A stretch of 64,000 nt of DNA. Origin: CAJOLV01 sp045631885 (GTDB lineage: Bacteria; Bacillota_I; Bacilli_A; RFN20; CAG-826). The stretch is from contig JAZQVN010000009.1 in the NCBI GenBank assembly GCA_045631885.1, positions 1 to 64,000 on the forward strand, in the 5' to 3' direction. Position 1 is the first letter of the stretch. Each line of letters opens with the position of its first letter. The notes beneath the pieces were generated by a model. That model saw only the letters and a program-made list of their open reading frames with translations, was not told the origin of the DNA and did no database searches. This document shows positions 40,515 through 49,119 of the stretch, piece after piece. Both the position numbers and the translations under genes were made by a program.

Positions 40515-42384
40515 GTTCGTAATATCTCCTGACATTTAAGATAAGGATAGAAATATCACTTGGATTAACTCCAGAAATACGTGAAGCTTGTCCAATTGTT
40601 AATGGTTGAATCTTATTTAATTTTTGTCTCGCTTCAAGGGCTAAGCCGTGCATATTAAGATAGTCAAATCCCGCGGGAATTTTCATCTCTTCAATCTTTC
40701 TCATACTCTCCGCTTCATGGATTTGTTTAGCGATATATCCTTCGTATTTTGCGATTATTTCAATCTCTTCAATTGTGTCTTCTCCATACGAAATTCCCGC
40801 TAATTCGGGGATAAATTGTTTGATTTTGCTAAATTCGACACCTGGTCTCTTTAATAATTCAAAAGCTTGGAAGCCACCTTTTAATTCGTTAAATCCAAGA
40901 GACATAAAGTATTCTTCAATCTCTTTTTTCTTTCCTAAATAAACAACTTTCATCACTTCGATCGCGTGAGCAATTTGTTCTTTCTTATTGAGGAAGTGTT
41001 GATATCTTTCTTCGCTGATTAAACCGATATCATGACCGATTTCAGTTAATCTCAAATCAGCGTTATCGTGTCTCATAAGTAAACGGAATTCTGCACGTGA
41101 TGACATCAATCTATACGGTTCTTCTGTCCCCTTAGTGACTAAGTCATCAATCATGACACCGATATAAGCTTGATCTCTTCTTAAGATTAATGGTTCTTTC
41201 CCTTCAATCTTTAAACAAGCGTTAATACCAGCGATTAAACCTAAACCCGCGGCTTCTTCATAGCCAGAAGTTCCACATATTTGACCAGCGATATATAATC
41301 CAGGCCATTTTTTAATTTCTAAAGTTGGCCCATATTCTTCAGTAACAATTGCGTCGTACTCAATCGCGTATGCGTATTTGAGAAATTCCGCTTTTTCAAA
41401 ACCTGGAAGAGATCTAACCATTTCTTCTTGCACCTCTACTGGCATAGAAGTGGAGAAACCTTGTAAATAGATGGAATCTGTATATCTAGATTCTGGTTCT
41501 AAGAATAATTGATGTCTTTCTTTATCAGCGAAATTAACAATCTTACTTTCAATAGATGGACAATATCTTGGTCCAACCCCGACGACTAAACCATTATTAA
41601 TCGCCGCTTCAAATAAATGAGCGCGAATAATATCGTGAGTTTCAGGAGTTGTATAAATCAAATAACATAATTCTTGTTCTTCTAAAGGAATAAATTCCTT
41701 TGTTTCATATGAAAACGCGAGATTACCTTTAGTGCCTGGTTGAACACTACCTTTAGAAAAATCGATTGAATCTTTTTTAATTCTTGGAGGAGTTCCTGTT
41801 TTTAAGCGATATGTCTCAATCCCCATACTTCTTAAATATGGTGATAAACCTTTTGAAGGAGCTTCTCCATCTGGTCCTTCTTCTAATACTTCTTTACCAC
41901 GGAAGATCTTACTTTCCATGTATGTACCAGTAGTAAGGATGACCGCTTTTGCTTTAATTTGTTCTCCACCTTTGGTGATAACACCAAAAACAGATTTGTC
42001 ATCGTGTAGCAAAGCTACAACCATTTCCTCTTCAATGTGTAAATGAGGGGTGGCGAACGCTACTTCTTTAATATATGCGGGATATTCTAATTTATCTTGT
42101 TGAGCTCTTAAACATTGAACACCAGGTCCTTTTCCGGTGTTTAACATCTTCATTTGTAAATAATGATGGTCCGCAAATTTGCCTTGCATACCACCTAAAG
42201 CATCTATTTCTCTAACAACAATACCTTTCGCGGATCCACCGATAGATGGATTACAAGGCATATTGCCCATTAACTTAATGTTTAATGTAATTAAAAGTGT
42301 TTCATGTCCTTTATGAGCACTAGCAAAAGCAGCCTCTAAACCGGCATGACCTGCACCTACGACAATGACATCAAACTCTCTCAT
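40507..42384 (-). CDS. mnmG: tRNA uridine 5-carboxymethylaminomethyl modification enzyme MnmG
   Basis: 625 aa. FAD-binding VVGAGHAGLEAA at the N-terminus, the GidA signatures GNMPCNPSIGGSAKG (about 41) and GLYIAGQICGTSGYEEAAGLG (about 362), and C-terminal helical domain. With MnmE it modifies wobble U34. It starts on the sufB stop (TAATG overlap), so it may be transcribed with the suf operon. Confidence 0.97.
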   Translation of the reverse strand: MREFDVIVVGAGHAGLEAAFASAHKGHETLLITLNIKLMGNMPCNPSIGGSAKGIVVREIDALGGMQGKFADHHYLQMKMLNTGKGPGVQCLRAQQDKLEYPAYIKEVAFATPHLHIEEEMVVALLHDDKSVFGVITKGGEQIKAKAVILTTGTYMESKIFRGKEVLEEGPDGEAPSKGLSPYLRSMGIETYRLKTGTPPRIKKDSIDFSKGSVQPGTKGNLAFSYETKEFIPLEEQELCYLIYTTPETHDIIRAHLFEAAINNGLVVGVGPRYCPSIESKIVNFADKERHQLFLEPESRYTDSIYLQGFSTSMPVEVQEEMVRSLPGFEKAEFLKYAYAIEYDAIVTEEYGPTLEIKKWPGLYIAGQICGTSGYEEAAGLGLIAGINACLKIEGKEPLILRRDQAYIGVMIDDLVTKGTEEPYRLMSSRAEFRLLMRHDNADLRLTEIGHDIGLISEERYQHFLNKKEQIAHAIEVMKVVYLGKKKEIEEYFMSLGFNELKGGFQAFELLKRPGVEFSKIKQFIPELAGISYGEDTIEEIEIIAKYEGYIAKQIHEAESMRKIEEMKIPAGFDYLNMHGLALEARQKLNKIQPLTIGQASRISGVNPSDISILILNVRRYYEHD

Positions 42385-43784
42385 TAACCAACACTACCTT
42401 CCATATCCATTTTGATAAGTTGATTTAATTCAACAGCGTATTCCATAGGAAGTTCACGAGAGAATGGTTCGATGAATCCCATAATAATCATTTGAGTAGC
42501 GTCTTTTTCACTAATTCCACGACTCATCAAATAGAATAACTGTTCTTCACTAATCTTACTGACTGTTGCTTCGTGTTCAATATATGAAGAATTATTATGC
42601 ACTTCGTTATTTGGAATAGTGTCACTTCTAGATATATCATCAAGGATTAAAGTGTCACATTCGACATGGCTACGGCAGTTAGTCGCGCCTGGTTTATGTC
42701 TCACTGTGCCTCGATAATTAGCGACACCACCATTTTTCACAATTGATTTTGAAATAATTGTCGATGTTGTATTAGGAGCTTCATGAATCATTCTCGCTCC
42801 AGCGTCTTGATATTGTCCTTTTCCAGCGACTGCGATAGAAATACAGGTGCCTTTTGCCCCTTCACCTTTAAGGATACAAGCTGGGTATTTCATGTTAGTT
42901 TGAGAACCGACATTTCCATCGATCCATTCCATGGAAGCGTTTTCATAGCAGACCGCTCTTTTGGTCACTAAATTGACGATATTTGTGGACCAGTTTTGGA
43001 CTGTAGAATATCGACATTTTCCACCCTTCAAAACGATAATTTCAACAACTGCAGCATGTAAAGAATCCGCGCTATAAGTTGGAGCGGTACAACCCTCAAC
43101 ATAATGCACATCAGCGCCTTCATCAACAATGATTAAAGTTCTTTCGAATTGACCTGATTTTTCGTTATTAATTCTAAAATAACTCTGCAAAGGCTTATCT
43201 AAATGCACATTTTTTGGTACATAGATAAAACTTCCGCCAGACCAAACCGCACTATTTAACGCGGAGAACTTGTTATCTGCGACAGGGACAACTGTACCGA
43301 AATATTGTTTAAATAAATCAGGATATAATTTTAACCCCATATCAGTGGATAAGAAGATAACTCCTTTATCCTCAATTTCTTTTAACATATTGTGGTAAAC
43401 CATCTCTGATTCATATTGCGTGGCAACGCCCGCTAAATACTTTTGTTCAGCTTCTGGAATACCTAATTTATTGAATGTATTTTTAATCGTCTCAGGTACC
43501 TCGTCCCAGTTTTGTGATTCTTTCTTCGCTGCACGAGTGAAATAAGTATAAGAATCATAATCTAAGAATGATAAATCTGGTCCAAATTTAGGAAGAGGCA
43601 TAGCATAAAAACTCTTGAGAGCCTTTAATCTGAACTCAAGCATCCATTCTGGTTCGCCTTTTAAACGAGAGATTTCTCTAATTGTGTCTTCATTTAAACC
43701 TTTCGCGGTTTTGACAATAGAGACATCTTCGTCTTTAAAACCATATTTATAATCTTCTTGGAACTTAATATCTTTCTCTGACAT
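42384..43784 (-). CDS. sufB: Fe-S cluster assembly scaffold SufB
   Basis: 466 aa. SufB core beta-helix with conserved GGSFIYVPKNVHLDKPLQ (about 199-216), CTAPTYSADSLHAAVVEI (about 247) and the C-terminal IEHEATVSKISEEQLFYLMSRG (about 413-434, here split in reading). Forms the SufBC2D scaffold on which [4Fe-4S] clusters are built. Last gene of the suf operon. AAGGA lies 7 nt before the ATG. Confidence 0.97.
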   Translation of the reverse strand: MSEKDIKFQEDYKYGFKDEDVSIVKTAKGLNEDTIREISRLKGEPEWMLEFRLKALKSFYAMPLPKFGPDLSFLDYDSYTYFTRAAKKESQNWDEVPETIKNTFNKLGIPEAEQKYLAGVATQYESEMVYHNMLKEIEDKGVIFLSTDMGLKLYPDLFKQYFGTVVPVADNKFSALNSAVWSGGSFIYVPKNVHLDKPLQSYFRINNEKSGQFERTLIIVDEGADVHYVEGCTAPTYSADSLHAAVVEIIVLKGGKCRYSTVQNWSTNIVNLVTKRAVCYENASMEWIDGNVGSQTNMKYPACILKGEGAKGTCISIAVAGKGQYQDAGARMIHEAPNTTSTIISKSIVKNGGVANYRGTVRHKPGATNCRSHVECDTLILDDISRSDTIPNNEVHNNSSYIEHEATVSKISEEQLFYLMSRGISEKDATQMIIMGFIEPFSRELPMEYAVELNQLIKMDMEGSVG

Positions 43785-43785
43785 A

Positions 43786-44214
43786 TTATTTTCCTTTTAA
43801 AATGTTTTCCGCAGCGGTCCAGCCAATAGTAGCACACCTAATTCTCGCTGCTTGTTTAGATGTATTAATAAAGGCTATTGCTTCATCAATCGCATCTTCA
43901 TCAAATGGTTCTTCGTGAATCATTTTGTTATATTGATTAATTGAATACATCGCATCTTCGATGCTTTTGCCAATCACTACTTCACACATAATGTCTGTAG
44001 AAGCCGTTGAAATTGTACAAGCGACACCTTCAAAACAGGCATCAGTGACTTCTTCATTTTCTACCCTTAGGTAGATATCTAAATTATCAATGCAGTTATC
44101 TGAATGCATATGCATCTTTTGATAGCCTTCACCATTAGGTAAATGTTTATGTAATGGATTTGAATAATGGTCCATAATAATGGAACGCATCATATCATTA
44201 GTTAAAGTAGGCAT
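43786..44214 (-). CDS. sufU: SufU sulfur-transfer protein
   Basis: 142 aa. Three conserved cysteines as zinc ligands or sulfur acceptor: SDNCID (about 42), GVACTIS (about 67) and RCATIGW (about 128). In Firmicutes SufU takes persulfide from SufS and passes it to SufB. It overlaps sufS by 17 nt. Confidence 0.95.
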   Translation of the reverse strand: MPTLTNDMMRSIIMDHYSNPLHKHLPNGEGYQKMHMHSDNCIDNLDIYLRVENEEVTDACFEGVACTISTASTDIMCEVVIGKSIEDAMYSINQYNKMIHEEPFDEDAIDEAIAFINTSKQAARIRCATIGWTAAENILKGK

Positions 44215-45427
44215 CTAGAAAGTCACCCCCATTTAATAATTCATTAATTAAAGCATCAACTTCTTCTTTAGTTGTGTAGAAATAGAAAGACGCTCTAACA
44301 GTAGCTGGTGTTTTTAAGAATTCATTTAATAACTTATCGCAGTGTTGTCCACTTCTCACCGCGATACCTTTATAGTTAAGATATGTCGCCTCATCTTGAG
44401 AGAACACACCTGGGATATTAAAGGTTAAAATTCCACTATCGGTATTTGGGTTATAAACGATAACTTTACTACCTTTAAGTTTTTCAACAGCATATCTTTG
44501 TAATTCAAGGTCATGCTTTTCAATTTCATCCATACCAATTTCTTGGATAAAGTCGATCGCCGCCTTTAGTCCGATGATACCAGCGACATTTTGTGTACCA
44601 GCTTCGAATTTGACTGGTGCTTCAAATGGAATTAAGTTATTTGGTTTAGTGAAAGTTTCATTCATTCCACCACCAACAAACATTGGTTCGAGTCTATCTA
44701 ACCATTCCTTTTTACCAATTAAGCAACCTATTCCGGTTGGAGCGCACATCTTGTGTCCAGAGAATGTTAAGAAATCAATATCCCAATCTTTAAAATCTGT
44801 CTTAAAATGAGGAACTGATTGAGCGCCATCAACAACACAAATTGCACCAAAAGAATGGCAAATTGCGGCAATTTTCTTAATATCTAAGCGATATCCCATC
44901 ACATTACCAACGTGAGCAAGTGATAAGACTTTGGTTCTACTATTCATTATTTCAGGAAGTCTATCTTCATCGACTCTTCCTTCTTTATCTAGTGGAGCGT
45001 AAACGATCTTGGCCCCAGTCATTTTAGAAACTTGGAACCATGGTAATAAGTTAGAAGCGTGCTCACCTTCGCTTAAAATAATTTCATCTCCCGCTTTTAA
45101 GAATTGAAGACCATACATATAGGCAACCATATTAAGTGCCATTGTGTCTCCCGCGGTAAAAACGACTTCATTTACATCGCAGTTCACAAACTTTGCGACG
45201 GTTTCACGAGCATCTCTAATTTTTTGATCCGCCATCACGGATAAATCATAGTCACCACGGTGTGAATTTGATGTCTCTCTTTCGTAATATTGATTCATCG
45301 CATCTAAAACACATTGTGGTTTAAATGTTGTGGAGGCATTATCAAGGAAGATTAACGGTTTTCCTTGCATCTTAATGCCGTTAGTTAACATGGGAAAATG
45401 TTTACGGATTTCATTAATATCGTACAT
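44198..45427 (-). CDS. sufS: Cysteine desulfurase SufS
   Basis: 409 aa PLP enzyme. Schiff-base Lys in FLTFSGHKMCAPTGIG at about 226, PLP-binding VVDGAQSVPH at about 198, catalytic Cys in VRSGQHCDKLL at about 363. Supplies sulfur for SufBCD through SufU. AAAGGAG is 7 nt before the ATG. Confidence 0.97.
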   Translation of the reverse strand: MYDINEIRKHFPMLTNGIKMQGKPLIFLDNASTTFKPQCVLDAMNQYYERETSNSHRGDYDLSVMADQKIRDARETVAKFVNCDVNEVVFTAGDTMALNMVAYMYGLQFLKAGDEIILSEGEHASNLLPWFQVSKMTGAKIVYAPLDKEGRVDEDRLPEIMNSRTKVLSLAHVGNVMGYRLDIKKIAAICHSFGAICVVDGAQSVPHFKTDFKDWDIDFLTFSGHKMCAPTGIGCLIGKKEWLDRLEPMFVGGGMNETFTKPNNLIPFEAPVKFEAGTQNVAGIIGLKAAIDFIQEIGMDEIEKHDLELQRYAVEKLKGSKVIVYNPNTDSGILTFNIPGVFSQDEATYLNYKGIAVRSGQHCDKLLNEFLKTPATVRASFYFYTTKEEVDALINELLNGGDFLDAYFN

Positions 45428-45428
45428 T

Positions 45429-46223
45429 TTACATTCTCCTTTCTATCAAAGATGCTATCTCTTCTTTAATTTGCTCTTCTATAAAACCATTCATAATTGG
45501 TTTCAAGTATCCATATGTAATAAGTTCTTTTGCCGCGGCTTCGCTTAGTCCACGAGAAGTTAAATAGAATAAATGTTCATCATTAATCTTACCCACGACC
45601 GCCGCATGACTAGCTTCAATATCATTCTCATCAATCTTTAATATTGGTTTAGCAATGCCGTTTGACAAAGCGTTGAACACCATGATTTTAGAATTTTGAT
45701 GAGTCTTGCTTCCTTTTGAACCGTTATAAATTTGTGAGATTCCAGCGAAAACTAATTTGCCATCATCTTTACAAACGCCATAATTATCCATCTTCGCATA
45801 TGTTTCTGGAGAATTATGATTTACAGAAATATCAAAATTCTTGTTATCACCACTCGCAGATAAACTAGCTAAATGCCAATTCAAAGTGGATTCTCTATCT
45901 AATAAATTACCAATAAATTTGAAGTTTTCTTTTCCGGTTGAGAAATCAGCGAGGAATGCTTCAACATGAGAATTTCCTTTTTCATTAATGATGATATCTA
46001 CACCATCGATATTTTCTTTAGCCAAAAATGAAATGGTTAAATTGCAGTAATCACCAACATTAATTGTGATTTTTTTATCTTTAGATAAAACACCAAACAA
46101 AATATCCGCGGTAGTGGAGTTTGGGATTTCAATTAAAGATACATCTTTATCCACGATAAAATATTGTGGTTCTAAAGAATCACCTTTAATTTGATAGTTT
46201 TTATCTAAAAGAATTCTCTCCAT
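45429..46223 (-). CDS. sufD: Fe-S cluster assembly protein SufD
   Basis: 264 aa, shorter than the usual ~400, with the N-terminal helical part reduced. The conserved C-terminal block EASHAAVVGKINDEHLFYLT (about 208-227) matches the SufB/SufD core. Between sufC and sufS, as expected of SufD. No SD; 2-nt gap from sufC. Confidence 0.9.
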   Translation of the reverse strand: MERILLDKNYQIKGDSLEPQYFIVDKDVSLIEIPNSTTADILFGVLSKDKKITINVGDYCNLTISFLAKENIDGVDIIINEKGNSHVEAFLADFSTGKENFKFIGNLLDRESTLNWHLASLSASGDNKNFDISVNHNSPETYAKMDNYGVCKDDGKLVFAGISQIYNGSKGSKTHQNSKIMVFNALSNGIAKPILKIDENDIEASHAAVVGKINDEHLFYLTSRGLSEAAAKELITYGYLKPIMNGFIEEQIKEEIASLIERRM

Positions 46224-46225
46224 AT

Positions 46226-47044
46226 TTATTTAATAATTTCTTTAACTGCGCAGCTACCAATTGAAACTGAATTCATATTTGCTTCTTCTTTTTCAATATT
46301 GATACCTAATTCAGTTTTAATAAATTCGTATCCTTCTTTATCAATGCGGTGAATGACTTCTTCTCCACCATCGACAACGATTCGACCATTAATCATCACG
46401 ACCGCGCGTTTTGGGTGTATTAAATCATATAATCTCGCGTAGTGGGAGATGACAAAAAATCCCATCCCTTTTGCTTGTTGTTCTTTAATAACATCGGAGA
46501 CGATTTGGATTGCATCAACGTCTAAACCAGAGTCAATTTCATCTAACATCGCGATAGATGGTTGAAGTAAAACCATTTGAAGAATTTCATTTCTCTTTTT
46601 CTCGCCACCACTAAATCCTTCATTTAAGGATCTAGTTGCTAAGTCAAAAGGCATATGAACTTCTTTCGTCGCTTTGTCTAGCATCTTATAGAAATTGTAG
46701 GTTGAAATTGGTTTTTCAGCTTTCGCGTTAATCGCCGCTCTTAAGAAGTCAGAATTGATAACTCCAGGAACTTCAGATGGATTTTGCATGGCTAAAAATA
46801 AACCCATTCTGGCTCTTTCATCTGTTGTTTTAGATAAAATATCTACTCCATCAAAAGTGATAGTTCCTTGAGTGACTACATATTTTGGATGACCCATTAT
46901 GACATTTAAAAGAGTGGACTTGCCGTGTCCATTAGGACCTAATAACGCAATTGTTTCATTGCTATTAATTGTAAGGTTAACACCTTTTAAAATTTCTTTT
47001 CCTTCGACTTGCGCGTGAAGGTCTTTGATTGTTAATGTAGCCAT
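46226..47044 (-). CDS. sufC: Fe-S cluster assembly ATPase SufC
   Basis: 272 aa ABC-type ATPase. Walker A GPNGHGKST, Q-loop AMQNPSEVPGV, signature FSGGEKKR, Walker B IAMLDEIDSGLD, H-loop VISHY. Drives the SufBCD scaffold. The last ~20 residues (EEANMNSVSIGSCAVKEIIK) extend past the usual end of the family. First gene of the operon; promoter at 47072-47101. Confidence 0.97.
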   Translation of the reverse strand: MATLTIKDLHAQVEGKEILKGVNLTINSNETIALLGPNGHGKSTLLNVIMGHPKYVVTQGTITFDGVDILSKTTDERARMGLFLAMQNPSEVPGVINSDFLRAAINAKAEKPISTYNFYKMLDKATKEVHMPFDLATRSLNEGFSGGEKKRNEILQMVLLQPSIAMLDEIDSGLDVDAIQIVSDVIKEQQAKGMGFFVISHYARLYDLIHPKRAVVMINGRIVVDGGEEVIHRIDKEGYEFIKTELGINIEKEEANMNSVSIGSCAVKEIIK

Positions 47045-47071
47045 AACGATTTTCTCCCAAAAACCTAAATA

Positions 47072-47101
47072 ATTCTAAACTAGTCCTAGATAAATTATCA
47101 A
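47072..47101 (-). promoter_or_regulatory. Promoter of the suf operon
   Basis: Minus strand TTGATA, 18-nt spacer, TAGAAT. The spacer contains the short palindrome CTAGGACTAG, a possible regulator site. Confidence 0.65.
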
Positions 47102-47138
47102 TCAAAGTGATAACAAATATTTTCTAACTGTTGCTTTT

Positions 47139-47157
47139 CCTATTTATAAGAAATAGG
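47139..47157. other. Inverted repeat between suf and lipoprotein promoters
   Basis: CCTATTT-ATAAG-AAATAGG, 7-bp perfect arms, 10 nt upstream of the lipoprotein -35 and 38 nt upstream of the suf -35. No T run on either strand, so more like an operator than a terminator. Confidence 0.4.
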
Positions 47158-47166
47158 TAAAAACGC

Positions 47167-47195
47167 TTGCATTAAATTTCAATAATATTTAAGAT
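47167..47195 (+). promoter_or_regulatory. Promoter of the lipoprotein pair
   Basis: TTGCAT at 47167-47172, 17-nt spacer, TAAGAT at 47190-47195; AAAAAGGAG precedes the ATG at 47230. Confidence 0.65.
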
Positions 47196-47229
47196 ATTAA
47201 CGCTATATTCAGAAAAAGGAGAACAAAAA

Positions 47230-49119
47230 ATGAAGAAAAGTAAACTATCCAAAGGATTAGTTACATGCTTCGTTGCCTCACTCGCATTAGCGGGTTGTAG
47301 TTCAGTTGCTGCTAAAGAGAATAGCATCCTTACCTTCAATGGTTATGATGGCACTCAATATGATTTAGTAACTGAGTCTTTATATGCGGAATATCGTAAA
47401 GATAACAGTGTTATTTCTACCTTCTATGACAAAGTTTTAGAAGTATTAATACGCGATGCGTTCTTAAATCCAAATTCCTCATTAAAGTCTGGTACAACTT
47501 ATGAAGCAATCGAAGCTCAAGCTAAATTAGATGTTGATGCCGCTAAGACAAAAGCATCTGAAAACGCTAATGCTAACAACACATCCTACGATACAGAATG
47601 GGAATCCATCTTATCTGGAGAAGGTGTTGAAGATGAAGATGAACTCTTACAAAAGTACATCTACAACGCTGAAAGAACAGCCCTTGAAGATGCATTATAT
47701 GCATCCTTAACAACCGGTGCTGCTGGCGACACACTTAAGAGAGACTGGATTGAAGGTGCTCATCCATATCACGTCCGTCACATCTTAGCCAAAGTCGAAT
47801 CTGGCACATCCGATTATACAAGAGGAACAATCACTAGTGATCAAGCCAAGAGATTATCCGATATCGGTTTAGCTTTAGGTTTAACAAACGATACATTCGG
47901 TGGTATTGCACAACGTTTAAGTGAAGACGAAGGCAGTGGTAAGTTATACGGTGATGTCGGCTTAGTGACAAACAAAGCAACATCCACAGGTGGCTTCTCC
48001 ATGGTTCCAGAATTCCAATTAGCTATCTATATTTACGATGCTATTTATAGAGGCAGAGACTTAACATCTGGCACAGGTGCCGACTTAATTCCAGAAAGAG
48101 CTTCAACAGCTTTCACAAATAAAGTCGTCAAAGTTCCATATCAAGTCTTCCAACTCTTAGCACCAGAAGCCCAAGGTGGATTTGGTGATGTCACAACCAA
48201 TAAAGACAAGAGAGTTGTCGGTGAAGGTGAAGAAGCTGTCTATCCAAGAAACTTATTATGGAATAGATACCTCAACCATCACGAACCATTTGTTATTACA
48301 AATGAATCAGTTGCTGACTTATATGATGGCGCGGCCTACACATTAGATTCCGCTGGTTTAGGTACAATGTTAGCAGCGGTTAAATCTGATAAAGATGAAT
48401 ACGCTAAATTAGACAACAATGGTGTTGGTGATCAATTACCAGCCGCTCAAACCAAAGACTATGTCGAAGGTAAGGGTACAGGCTTTGTTGATGGCGACAT
48501 CATCGGTTTAGCCGGTACAAAGATTCTCGCTGATGAAACAGGTAATCCAATCTTCGGTGTCCGTAGTGAATACGGTATCCACTTCATCATCATTCAAAAG
48601 AGTGCTTTTGAAGATACAGCCAGCTTAGAATCTTGGTATCAAGTCTACTCACCAAACCAAGCTGAATATCCAAAGGAAGGCGAAGTCAAATTAACATCTT
48701 ATGTTAACTACGCCGGTTTCGATGAAGCCACATGGAATTCACGTGCATCCGCAGTTAAAGATGCAGTTAAAGGCTTTGATGGTACATACCAATACAGATT
48801 ATTCGAAAAATTATATGCTGACGCTATTGGCAGATTCAATTTTGAAGATGATGAACAAGGCAAAGCATTAGTCGAATCAATCACCAAATACGTCACATTA
48901 CAAAAAGAAAAGAGCAGTTATGACCAATCCGAAGGCTATGAACTCGCTTGGGAAAACTTCTTAGACAAATATGACGAACAACAATTAGAACGTGAGAAAT
49001 TCCAACGTGTCATCCCATGGGGATGTGCCATTGGTTTCAGCAAGACAGTTGATTACAACACTGTTAAAGATTTATACGAAGTAGGAGGAGCATGTTATTA
49101 TGGCAACAAAGTTAAGTAA
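47230..49119 (+). CDS. Large lipoprotein with PpiC/parvulin-like region (PrsA-like foldase)
   Basis: 629 aa. Lipoprotein signal with lipobox LALAGC (Cys about 23). A parvulin-type block begins HPYHVRHILAKVESG (about 178-192) and continues through FGGIAQRLSEDEGSG and GDVGLVTNKA, as in PpiC domains (HILV..., FA.LA...S.D..S...GGDLG). The rest looks like an expanded SurA/PrsA N- and C-terminal chaperone part. Likely helps exported proteins fold outside the membrane. Twice the size of Bacillus PrsA. It overlaps the next lipoprotein gene by 20 nt. Confidence 0.72.
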   Translation: MKKSKLSKGLVTCFVASLALAGCSSVAAKENSILTFNGYDGTQYDLVTESLYAEYRKDNSVISTFYDKVLEVLIRDAFLNPNSSLKSGTTYEAIEAQAKLDVDAAKTKASENANANNTSYDTEWESILSGEGVEDEDELLQKYIYNAERTALEDALYASLTTGAAGDTLKRDWIEGAHPYHVRHILAKVESGTSDYTRGTITSDQAKRLSDIGLALGLTNDTFGGIAQRLSEDEGSGKLYGDVGLVTNKATSTGGFSMVPEFQLAIYIYDAIYRGRDLTSGTGADLIPERASTAFTNKVVKVPYQVFQLLAPEAQGGFGDVTTNKDKRVVGEGEEAVYPRNLLWNRYLNHHEPFVITNESVADLYDGAAYTLDSAGLGTMLAAVKSDKDEYAKLDNNGVGDQLPAAQTKDYVEGKGTGFVDGDIIGLAGTKILADETGNPIFGVRSEYGIHFIIIQKSAFEDTASLESWYQVYSPNQAEYPKEGEVKLTSYVNYAGFDEATWNSRASAVKDAVKGFDGTYQYRLFEKLYADAIGRFNFEDDEQGKALVESITKYVTLQKEKSSYDQSEGYELAWENFLDKYDEQQLEREKFQRVIPWGCAIGFSKTVDYNTVKDLYEVGGACYYGNKVK

